This document shows positions 1-8,400 of a stretch of DNA of 11,778 nucleotides, in pieces; position 1 is the first letter of the stretch; each line of letters opens with the position of its first letter. The stretch comes from an uncultured Collinsella sp. (GTDB taxonomy: Bacteria > Actinomycetota > Coriobacteriia > Coriobacteriales > Coriobacteriaceae): the NCBI GenBank assembly GCA_900556365.1, contig USOG01000031.1:1-11778 (forward strand), read 5' to 3'. The notes beneath the pieces were generated by a model. That model was not told the origin of the DNA and made no database searches. It saw nothing but the letters and a program-made list of their open reading frames with translations. Position numbers and translations under genes: made by a program.

Positions 1-31
1 AGGCGGTCCCTCCACCACGCGCGGCTTCGCG

Positions 32-37
32 TACAAT
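32..37 (+). promoter_or_regulatory. Probable -10 box (TACAAT) of a leaderless promoter
   Basis: TACAAT matches the sigma70-type -10 consensus at five of six positions and ends six bases before the kinase ATG at 44. Transcription would be expected to start at or within a base or two of that ATG. No purine-rich Shine-Dalgarno sequence lies between the hexamer and the start. No convincing -35 box is visible in the first 15 bases. The call is by position and sequence only. Confidence 0.5.
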
Positions 38-43
38 ACCCGT

Positions 44-1189
44 ATGAACAGGCTTTTCGACAAATCGATCGTGCTGGTGTGCTGCATTGCAGCCGCCATG
101 GGTCTTACTGTGGACGCTCGCCTGGTCGCGGCGTTTTGCCTTGGCGTTATCGCCACCTCGCTGGCCGAGGTCGCAAAGGGAGAACGCACGCGCCGTGTAA
201 GCGAGGCCGCGAGCTGCGCTTACATCATCGCGGCTGTCTTCGTGCCGCCGTTTGTGCCGTTTACGCCTCTCGCCCTCTATGACATCGCGCGGCACGTGCG
301 CCGTGAGCACGCATGGGTCGCGCTGGGCATTGGCTCCGCTTTTGCCCTTGCGCTCGTCGCGGACCTTCGCACCGACGCGCTCACCTCCCGAACGCTTCTG
401 CTGACCGCTATCCTTTCGGTTGCCGCCACCTTGTTGTCACTGCGCACAGCCCAGCTGGAGCGTGAGCAAAAGCGCATGCGCCGTACCCGCGACGAGCTGC
501 AGGAACGAGCCCTCGCGCTCGAAGCACGCAACCGCGACCTCGCCGACCGCCAGGACTACGAAGTCGAGCTCGCGACGCTCGCCGAACGCGCCCGCATCGC
601 GCGCGAGATCCACGATAACGTCGGGCACCAGCTCACGCGCGCCTCACTGCAGGCCGAAGCCCTACGCGTGGTCCACGCCGACGAGCCTGGCGTCGCCGCC
701 GATTTCGCCGACGTTAAACGCACGGTTGACGAGGCGCTCCAGCTTGTACGCGCCAGCGTCCACGCGCTCAACGACAACGCCGTCGACCTTTCCGTGCAGC
801 TCGAACGCATTGTTGAGGGCACGCGTTCGGACGGCGGCCCGCAGATTGAGCTTGAAGTTATGGCCGAGCATGCACCCGCAAACGTCGCCAACTGCTTTGC
901 GGCGGTCCTGCGCGAGGCGCTCTCCAACACCATGCGCCACGCTTGCGCCCAGACCGTCACTGTACGATGCATGGAGCATCCGTCGTTTTACCAGCTCATC
1001 GTTACCGACGATGGCGCGGGCGGGGTCCAAGCAAGCAGCCGCGGCGCCGCGGAGGGCATGGGGCTTGCCTCCATGTGCGAGCGCATCGAGGCGCTTGGCG
1101 GCACCTTCTCCGCCGGTCCGCGTGCCGGCGCCGGCGGCTGGCGCGTGTTTGCCACCGTTCCCAAACAGCAAGGAGATGAGGGCCGATGA
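44..1189 (+). CDS. Membrane sensor histidine kinase (HisKA_3, NarL/DesK-type)
   Basis: This is the sensor kinase of a two-component system, expected to autophosphorylate a histidine and pass the phosphate to the regulator encoded next. About the first 135 of its 381 residues are hydrophobic and look like four or five membrane segments (roughly 8-42, 56-78, 92-107, 117-133) with no large extracellular loop, so the signal may be sensed in or near the membrane. A charged coiled-coil stretch follows (about 135-182). The HisKA_3 dimerisation motif AREIHDNVGHQ puts the phosphoacceptor at His190. The ATPase domain has an N box (EALSNTMRHA, Asn295), the DDGAGG motif (322-327) and a glycine-rich GMGLASM stretch (338-344). 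The ATG at 44 is used because hydrophobic sequence begins there and a -10 box sits just upstream. The stop overlaps the regulator's start (ATGA), so the two are probably translationally coupled. The stimulus cannot be read from sequence. Confidence 0.95.
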   Translation: MNRLFDKSIVLVCCIAAAMGLTVDARLVAAFCLGVIATSLAEVAKGERTRRVSEAASCAYIIAAVFVPPFVPFTPLALYDIARHVRREHAWVALGIGSAFALALVADLRTDALTSRTLLLTAILSVAATLLSLRTAQLEREQKRMRRTRDELQERALALEARNRDLADRQDYEVELATLAERARIAREIHDNVGHQLTRASLQAEALRVVHADEPGVAADFADVKRTVDEALQLVRASVHALNDNAVDLSVQLERIVEGTRSDGGPQIELEVMAEHAPANVANCFAAVLREALSNTMRHACAQTVTVRCMEHPSFYQLIVTDDGAGGVQASSRGAAEGMGLASMCERIEALGGTFSAGPRAGAGGWRVFATVPKQQGDEGR

Positions 1190-1815
1190 GGCTCATCGTT
1201 GTCGACGACGACCGCTTGGTGGTCGATTCGCTCAAGATTATCTTGGGCGCCCAGCCGCAGATCGAAGTGGTGGGCACCGGTGCCAACGGCAACGATGCGG
1301 TGGCGCTCTACGCCGAGCACGCACCCGATATCGCGCTGCTCGACATCCAGATGCCGGGACGCGACGGCCTTTCGGTCGCGCGCGAGATCCTTGAGCACGA
1401 CCCTGCGGCGCGCGTGGTGTTTCTGACGACGTTCTCGGATGACGAGTACATTGTGTCGGCGCTCAAGCTGGGCGCCCGCGGCTACCTGATCAAGACCGAT
1501 GTCGCCGCCATTCCGCCGGCGTTGGCGCAGGTCATGGACGGCAAACGCGTGCTCGAGGGCAAGGCGATCGAAGATATCAACTTTGATGGGGCGGACGTCG
1601 AGGCCGGCGCGACCCGCCGGCCCGCAGCCTTCGCCAGCCTGACCGACCGCGAGTTCGAAGTCGCCGAGCTCATCGCCCGCGGCCTCGACAACAAGGAGAT
1701 TGCCGCCACCGCCTATATGGGCGAAGGCACCGTGCGCAACCACATCAGCTCAATCCTAGCCAAAATGGGCCTGCGCAACCGCACCCAAATCGCCATCGCC
1801 TACCTGCGAGGGTAA
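1186..1815 (+). CDS. NarL/FixJ-family response regulator (REC + LuxR HTH)
   Basis: This is a DNA-binding response regulator, the likely partner of the kinase whose stop codon it overlaps. The 209 residues have the usual two domains. The receiver domain (about 1-120) has the acidic pocket D7-D9, the phosphoacceptor Asp53 in the motif LLDIQMPG, the switch Thr81/Thr82 and Lys103 in GYLIKTD. A LuxR-type helix-turn-helix follows (about 148-209), with LTDREFEVAELIARG, NKEIA and the recognition helix region GTVRNHISSILAKMG. An AAGGAG Shine-Dalgarno lies at 1170-1175, ten bases before the ATG. Length and motif spacing are normal for the family. Its target genes are unknown. The convergent adhesin gene or the pair itself are possible targets, but nothing in the sequence proves it. 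The next downstream structure is a large inverted repeat at 1876, which may end the transcript. Confidence 0.96.
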   Translation: MRLIVVDDDRLVVDSLKIILGAQPQIEVVGTGANGNDAVALYAEHAPDIALLDIQMPGRDGLSVAREILEHDPAARVVFLTTFSDDEYIVSALKLGARGYLIKTDVAAIPPALAQVMDGKRVLEGKAIEDINFDGADVEAGATRRPAAFASLTDREFEVAELIARGLDNKEIAATAYMGEGTVRNHISSILAKMGLRNRTQIAIAYLRG

Positions 1816-1875
1816 TTACCCAACGGCCAACCGCTCCGACAGAGCAAAATAGCTGTTATCGATTTAATGCCATTT

Positions 1876-2029
1876 CAAAACTATGCCGGTTTACGGGGCT
1901 AAGCTCAGGGCCCCCATCCATACCCGCGTTTTCCGTAAAATGACGGCTTGTCTACCTGCGGTTTTATTTTCACGGATATCGGCATGGTTGGGAGCGCGTG
2001 ACTCAGCCCCGTAAACCGGCAGAGTTTTG
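1876..2029 (+). repeat. Type A inverted-repeat element, copy 1 (154 bp)
   Basis: The outer arms (1876-1900 and 2005-2029) are 25 bp and complementary at 24 positions. They begin with CAAAACTATGCCGG and end in GGGGCT. Weaker complementarity continues inward (CCATCCATACCC against GGCATGGTTGGG). The exact centre (1952-1965) carries CTACCTGCGGTTTT, shared with three other elements in the window. A second copy of identical length lies at 9157-9310. No target-site duplication or transposase is visible. It sits 60 bp after the response regulator stop, so it could act as a terminator-like hairpin, a MITE-like remnant or a structured RNA. Confidence 0.85.
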
Positions 2030-2077
2030 TTCGGGCGGCCCTGCACGAGTACCTCCGCAAGCCTCGCGGGACCAAAA

Positions 2078-2108
2078 TGATCCTTTTTCCTCCGTCCCCA
2101 AGGGATCA
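2078..2108. repeat. 31-nt TGATCC...GGATCA motif, copy 1
   Basis: This is a short repeat with 6-bp inverted ends (TGATCC and GGATCA) and a conserved interior TTTTCCTCCGTCCCC, preceded by AAAA. Two more copies of exactly 31 nt lie at 8860-8890 and 9099-9129. Read on the minus strand, the hairpin is followed by a T-run (TTTT here, five T in the other copies), so it could be a weak minus-strand terminator. Its function is not established. Confidence 0.65.
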
Positions 2109-2120
2109 GCCGGAACCACT

Positions 2121-2282
2121 CGCCACGAAACCTGCCCATCTACAACGTTTGACTCGATACCCTTGACCATACCCCCGTTTTCCAGAAAACCGCAGGCGTT
2201 CTACCTGCGGTTTTGTTTTCGCGTTTTTTGGCATGGTTGGGGGTAAGGGGCTAAACGTAGTAGATGGTCCGGTTTCGTGGCG
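2121..2282 (+). repeat. Type B inverted-repeat element, copy 1 (162 bp)
   Basis: The outer arms (2121-2150 and 2253-2282) are 30 bp and complementary at 27 positions, beginning CGCCACGAAACC and ending ACGTTT. The arm sequence is unrelated to type A, but the centre carries the same CTACCTGCGGTTTT (2201-2214). In this copy the apex is a perfect 11-bp stem with a 7-nt loop (2186-2214). A second copy lies at 8903-9064. No coding capacity is apparent. Confidence 0.85.
2186..2220 (+). terminator. Apical hairpin of type B copy 1, terminator-like in both directions
   Basis: AAAACCGCAGG (2186-2196) pairs perfectly with CCTGCGGTTTT (2204-2214) around the loop CGTTCTA. A T-rich tail TTTTGTTTT runs to 2219. 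Because the stem is flanked by A's on the left and T's on the right, it resembles a bidirectional intrinsic terminator between the convergent response regulator and adhesin genes. The same core in the other three elements has weaker stems. Confidence 0.5.
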
Positions 2283-2300
2283 GTCCTCCTCCCTACGCAC

Positions 2301-2341
2301 AAAAGCGCCGCCACGGAGGAGGGAGATACCTCCGTGGCGGC
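2301..2341 (-). terminator. Rho-independent terminator of the adhesin gene
   Basis: A perfect 13-bp GC-rich stem (2307-2319 with 2329-2341) encloses a 9-nt loop. On the minus strand the stem is followed by GCTTTTG. It lies about 80 bases after the adhesin stop and is oriented to end that transcript. The T-run is short (four), so termination efficiency is uncertain. Confidence 0.7.
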
Positions 2342-2382
2342 TGGGGGTGGGGGTGGGGCTATGTTCTGGCTCCCTGCCGGCC

Positions 2383-2406
2383 GCCCGGGACCTTTTGGCC
2401 CCGGGC
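2383..2406 (-). other. Stem-loop just after the adhesin stop, no U-tract
   Basis: GCCCGGG (2383-2389) pairs with CCCGGGC (2400-2406). One mismatch follows and then CC/GG closes a four-base loop that reads AAAA in the minus-strand transcript. It begins 13 bases beyond the stop codon and lacks a T-run. It could protect the mRNA 3' end or help the following terminator. Confidence 0.5.
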
Positions 2407-2419
2407 GCTGTCGACGTGC

Positions 2420-5400
2420 CTAGCGCTTACGGATACCCCAGACCAGGGCTCCGACGCCGGCCATGGCGATAACAAATGCCATGAGCAGTGCGGCGGCCTG
2501 CTGGTCACCCGTGGTGGGCAGGAAACCCTTGACCGTCTTGACGATGTTCGTCACGGTCTTGGGCGTGCCGGGATCGGGCGTCGGCACGGGCGTCTCGGGC
2601 TTCTTGTACGTGTTGTTGAACACGATACCCTCGACGCTCTTGTCGCCCTTGGTAAAGGCGACGTTCGCCTTGAGGTTGCCCTCGCCGTCATCGACCACGT
2701 TGACGGTCGCGGTAAAGACGGACTTGTCGTAGGTCATACCGGCCTCGTCGCCCTTGACCTCGCTGATGGTGTAGACGTGCGTACCGGGCTCGTCGTACTC
2801 AAACTTGTCGAAGCTGATCTTACCGTCGGCATCGTTGGTGACGGTGGACTCGATGCCCTCGCCAACGAGCTTAAAGCTAAACTCGTCCTTTTTGAGCTCG
2901 CGTCCCTCGAGCACCTTGATGGCGCCGATGGAGACCTGCGTGGGCATGGCGTGATACTTGTTGGTAAAGCCAGCCGACTCGGTGGTTCCCTCGAGCTTGT
3001 GCGTCGCGGTCAGCGTGCCGTCGCCGTTGTCGGAAACGGTGGTCACGACGGTGTAGGTCGTGCCGTCATAGGTGACGCCCTTGTACAGGCCGAGCGCGTT
3101 GGGGCAAGCCTCGCGCAGCGTGTACGTGTGCGTGCCGGGTGCCTCGTAGCGGATCGGGCTCAGTGTCACAGTGCCGTTGGCGTCGTTGGCGCCGCCTGCG
3201 ACAACCACGTCGTCCTCGAGCAGATCAAACGTGAACTCGCCAGCTGCAAGGTCGCGTCCGGTCAGACGCTTGACCGTCTTGACCTGATCGGTCACGGAAG
3301 AATCGGTAGGCGCCACGCTGTAGGTGTTGGTGAACGTGAAGGCAGCACCGTCGTCGCCTTCGCGCTTGACGCTCAGATGTCCGGTGCCGTCGTCAGTCAC
3401 GGTATAGGAAACCTTGCGCGTGGCGTTGGCATCGTTAGTCACGCCAGGGGCGCTGCCGGTCTCGGTTACCGTGTAGGTAAAAGTGTGCGAGCGCGGAGCG
3501 GTGGGGGCCGCAGGCTCGGGCTCGTCGGCGTTGGCGTCAGCGTCGGCCTCTTCAGCCTCGGTCTCGTCAGCCTCGTCGGCCTCGGCCTTATCGGTCGCAT
3601 CGTCCGCCACGCCCAGGGCGCGGTTGAGGTCCTCGAGCGTAAAGTGGATCTTGCCAAAGTCCACGTTGCCGGCCGCGTCGTTGGTTGCGGTCGTGCGCTC
3701 GGGCATCGGGGCACCAGCCTCGTCGGCGGTCACGGTAAAGGTGAACTTACCCGTGATGTCGGCCGGGGCCAGGCCCTCGGCAACCTGGAGCTTCTTAGTA
3801 CCGGTGAGCGCGGCATCGACGGCCTCGGCGCCGTAGACGTTCTCGAACAAGGGCTCGACGCCGCCGTAGTCGACCGTTGCCGTCAGGGTACCGTCACCGT
3901 TGTCGACGACGATAACCTTAAAGCCAAAGCTCCACGTTGTAGCGGAAACGCCATTTGGCAGCCCGAATAAATCTTCGTAGGCCGTGTAGTTAATGGTCCA
4001 GGCAAGCTTGCCGTCCTTATCGGTACGATGGGCAAGCCCAGCAGACTCAAGATCGGCAAGCATCTTGGTGTCGTAGTGCAGAGCATCAAAGCTCACGTGC
4101 CCGCCGATATTGGGCCTGAGATTTTCATAACCCACAAGCTCACCCTGATAGGCGATACCGAACCAGAACTCGCCGTCGACCATCGGGCGACCGGTCAGGG
4201 TCTTGGCGGCAACGACCTGAGCAGCGGTGCCACCAGGCGTGTTGGTCGTAGCGCTATAGCTGTTGACGAACGGAACCACGGCGCTCTCGACCGCAGCCGC
4301 GCCGGTCTTGTACTCGGTCACCAGCGTGCCCTCGGAACCGCCGGAGACGGTCGTCGTGGCGGTGAGCGTACCGGCGGTGTCGTCGGCGATGGCGATCGTC
4401 ACGGTGCGGACAGCGTCGTCGTAGGTGTAACCCGGCTGGCCGTCGTTCTTCTCGGCCACGGTGTACGTAAAGGTCTTGCCGGCATCAGCCTGCGTAAATT
4501 TGGCCTCATGGCCCGCCAGGATGTCAATCTGACCGACCGTTCCCTCTATCGTTGCAGGGGGCTCGAAGTTGTTGGCCCCGGGAAGCAAGCCAAGTGCGCG
4601 AGCCGAATCATCGTCGGCGGGCGTCACGGTAAAGGTGAACTGCCCCTCGGTCATGGGACGTCCGTAGAGGGTCTTGCTGAGCTTGAGGCCGCCGGCCGCG
4701 GCGTAATCGAGCTCAGTGCGGTACGTGTTGGTAAAGCGTCCGTTTTCCTTCTTGGTGACGTTTGCGGTCAGGTTGCCATCGCTGTCCTCGGTCACGGTCA
4801 CTTCGGCGGTTGCGACATGCGCGTCATACGTCATACCGACCGTGCTGCCCGCGTTCTCGCGAATCTCGTACTTATAGGTTCCGGCGGCAGCGTAGTGAAT
4901 CTTGCCGAACTTGATGGCGGCGATGCCGTCCTTCGCGTCCTTCTTGCTCACGGTTACGGTTGCGGGATCGGGCAGCGGGGCGCCTTCGGGGGCGGTGATG
5001 GTAAAGCTAAACTCGTCCCCATCCGTCCAGTCGCGGCCGCTGATGACCTTGCTCAGGTCAAAGTCGAGCTCTGCATCGAGCGGGGTCACGCTGTAGGTGT
5101 TCTTGAACTCGGCGGGCTCGGTACCTTTCAGGACATGCTCGGCCTTGAGGGTGCCGTCGCCGTTGTCCGTGATGGTGGTCTCGATGGTGTACTTGGCGTC
5201 GCTGTAGGTGACGCCCTTGCTGGTGGTTCCGCCCTTGGCCTCGCGCAGCGTGTAGGTGTGCTTACCAAGCTTGTCGTAGGCGATCTTGTCCATGGCGATC
5301 GTGCCGTCGGCAGCGTTGGTGCCCTTGGCGACAACCTCGTCGCCCTCGACCAGCTCAAAAGAGAACTCGCCGGCAGCAAGCTCACGCCCGGTCAGGACCT

Positions 5401-8400
5401 TGTTCGCGGTGATCTGGTCGGTGACGCTCGTCTCGACAGGCGTCACGTTATAGGTATTGGTGAACGTAAATGCCACATCGCCGTCCGGCTTGCAGGATAC
5501 GCTCAGATTGCCCTTGCCGTCATCGGTCACGGTGAAGAAAACCTCGCGCGACAGCTTGGCGTCGTTGGTCACGCCAGCGACCTCGCCGGACTCGGTCACG
5601 GTGTAGGTAAAGGTGCGCTCGCGCTTCTCGGGCTTCTCACCCAGAGCCTTGTTAAGGTCGTCGAGCGTAAAGGTGATCTTGCCAAAGTCGACCTTGCCCT
5701 TGGCATCATTGGTCACGCTCGCGTTCGCGGGCATGGGCGCACCCTCTTCACCGGTCACGGTAAAGGTGAACTTGCCGGCAATGTCAGCCGGGGTCAAGCC
5801 GTCGGCGACCTGCAGGTTCTTGATGCCCGCAAGCGAGGCCTCGGCAGCATTCGCGGTGTAGGCGTTCTTGAACTCGATACTCTTGACGTCCTCGGCGCCC
5901 TTCAGCTCGTGCGTGGCCACCAGCTGGCCCTTGCCGTTATCGCTGATGGTCGTCACGATGGTGTAGGTCGTATCGTCATAGGTGATGCCGCCGGCGTCGC
6001 CCTTGACCTCGCGCAGCATGTAGGTGTGCTGGCCGATCTCGGTGTACTTGATGGCGCTGAACGTCACCTTGCCGTCGGCGCCGTTTGTAACAGTCTCGAC
6101 AGGCTTAACTTCCTTGTCCGCGATCTCGAGCAGCTCAAAACTGAACTCGCCTTCCGCCAAGTCGCGCCCGGTCAGGGACTTGGCCGCGGTAATCTGGTCG
6201 GTAACGCTGGACTCAACAGGATCCGCAGCGTAGACGTTCTTGAACTCAGTCTCACCCGAGGTCACCTTCACGTCAGCGCTCAGTTCGCCCTTCTTATTGG
6301 GCTTCACCGTCACGGTGATCTCCGCGACGTTACCGCTGTAGGCGATGCCGTCAATCGTGGTCCCGGCGTGCTTTTCACTGACCTTGTAGACGTACGTGCC
6401 AGGTTCGGTGTATTCGATCGTACCGAAGTCGATGGCAGCCTTGCCCTGGGCGTCCAGGTCGGCCTTGCGCACGATCGCAGTCGTAGTCGTAGGCATCGGG
6501 GCGCCGTTCTCGGACGTCAGGCCAAACTCAAACGCGTCAGCATCCGTCCAGGCGCGGCCCTCGAGCACCTTGGTTAGACCAAAGCTGGCCTTGGTGTTCA
6601 CCATTGCCGGCGTCATGTCATACGCAAAGCTGATCTTGCCGTTGTTGCCCAGGTAGGAATTGACATGCGTCGCAGCCGCCTTGGCAGACATGTTGTTCCA
6701 CTTGGGGTTGAGAACGTCGGTGGCAGTACCAGTGTTGTTGTCGCCCACGCTCTCCTTGGTGGTGTGAAGCTCGTCGATAAAGGCCAGGCGCGCGGTTCCC
6801 ACGCTAAACGACAGGTTTCCGTCCTTGTCGGCAACTATAGCGCCGTCAAACTTGGCAGCGTCGCCACCGATGAACTCGATGACGGCGGTGGTGGGCTTGG
6901 CCTCGTTGTTCGAGCCCTGCTCCTCAAACTCATCCTTGTAATAATAGGTGCCAGTATCTGTCAGCGAATTCTTTGCAGGCTGCGTGCAGTCCTTATCCGC
7001 GTAAATGGGAGTCTGCTTCTGGAAGTAGTAGTAGCGGTTGGTGTCGGCCGGCTCAAAGGTCGCAACCGTATCGCCCAACGCACCACCGCTCCACTTGTTC
7101 GCGTAGAAGCTCACGGTCTTGCTGCCATCGTCGGCAACGGTCGTATTCTTTTCGATGTAAGCCTTGAGCCCCGTGACCTCCTCAGGCGTAAATAGGTTGT
7201 CGAGCGCAACACTCTTAACGCTCGAAGCATACTTCACCTGGATGGGCTTAACGTTGTCGACCGAAAGCTTGCCGTCTACGGTCTTAAAGTGGCTCAGCGG
7301 AATCAACGACGCAGGAATGTTAACCGCTACGATATCGCCCTTCTGGGGATTGTCAGCGCCAGCACGCTGCACGGTAATGAGCAGGTCTTTTGCCTTGCCG
7401 GTGAACTCGTAGGTGTCGGTATTGGTTTCTTTATTGACCGTTTTGTCCGTCTTGGTAAACGACATGCCGTTGATGACGACTTCGGTAAATCCGTCGACCT
7501 GCATAAAGTCGCCCAGCTCGTCGGTAAACGTGATGTAGCCGGACTTGGTCTCGTCGTAGCCCTTATGGATTTCGGTCGGATAAGGCGCCTCCGATGTGAT
7601 GGCCTGCGAGATGTCGTCGAAAACCTTCTTGAGCTCTTCGGCATTGGTCGCCGACTTGTAGTAGTCGGCGTTTTCCGCGCGTGCACCATGAGTATCCCAT
7701 GCCGTGGCATTGGGGTAGTTGCTCGAAACGGCCTGCATGAACTTGTTCTCTTTTTGGCTTTTTCCCGAATCCTGGATACCAGCGCTGGGATCCGCGCCAT
7801 CAAAGATGCCGATAGTATAAACGGTGGCCTTGCTGTCCTTCATGTTCTTGGCAGCCGCCACGGCAGCGTTAGCAACCGTAGGATCAAACTTGTCAATTTT
7901 CGTTGGCGTGCCGTCGGTAAAGAACACAACAATCTTCTTGGCGTCCGCGCGACCAGAAGTGATACCCTCTGCCAGCTGCAGACCATTGTCGGCGCGCGTT
8001 GCACCAGCGGGTGTAATCTGGGCAATCCTATGCTTAAGAGCTTTCACGTTGCCGCCGGAGCAATCGGTCAGGTCTTTCATAACCTGTGTGTAATTGTAGG
8101 TGTATCCTCCGTCACGATACGTCTCGTTGCCGATATTGTTGGACGTCTTGCCCGCAAACTTAACGATAGCAACCTTATGCTGCCTATCCACGCCCTCGAT
8201 GCCCTCGTTTTGTTTGGCAATGGCGTCGATGAAGCTGCTGGCAGCGCTCTCCAGCGCATCGATGCGCCTGGTGGGATCTCCACCGCCCATCTCATGATCC
8301 ATCGAGCCAGAGGCATCCAGCACCATCACGATGTCGAGCGGCGTGGTAACCGTCACGGTTGAATTAGACGTCGAGGACATCGCCGAAAGCGTGGTCAAAA

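Larger units (their letters stand above)
1816..2419. other. Convergent intergenic region (contents)
   Basis: About 600 bases between the response regulator and adhesin genes. The first 60 bases show no clear terminator. The rest is filled by type A copy 1, one 31-nt motif, type B copy 1 and two minus-strand hairpins. Short open frames here run through the inverted repeats and have no supporting start signals, so I see no gene. Confidence 0.7.

Noticed and set aside
420..1394. 324-residue open frame overlapping the kinase and regulator in another frame
   Set aside because: It spans two well-supported genes in the wrong frame and its translation is Arg/Ser/Pro-rich without motifs.
1876..2029. 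Insertion sequence or MITE with target-site duplication
   Set aside because: The terminal inverted repeats fit a MITE-like element, but I could not find a matching direct duplication next to either A or B copies, and no transposase is present. Recorded as repeats only.
1876..2282. Possible CRISPR array or riboswitch in the repeat-rich intergenic DNA
   Set aside because: The repeats are long palindromes with only two copies per arm type and no regular short repeat-spacer pattern. No known riboswitch core was recognised, and the + strand elements do not lie before a + strand gene.
2264..3970. 568-residue open frame on the + strand starting in type B copy 1 and running opposite the adhesin C-terminus
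   Set aside because: It starts inside an inverted repeat and passes through the adhesin terminator hairpin. It has no domain signature and its composition mirrors the sense strand.
4028..6577. 849-residue open frame on the + strand opposite the adhesin gene
   Set aside because: It is antisense to a clearly recognisable domain-repeat protein. Its translation is low-complexity Gly/Val/Arg/Leu-rich with no recognisable motifs. Long antisense frames are expected opposite GC-rich repetitive coding DNA.
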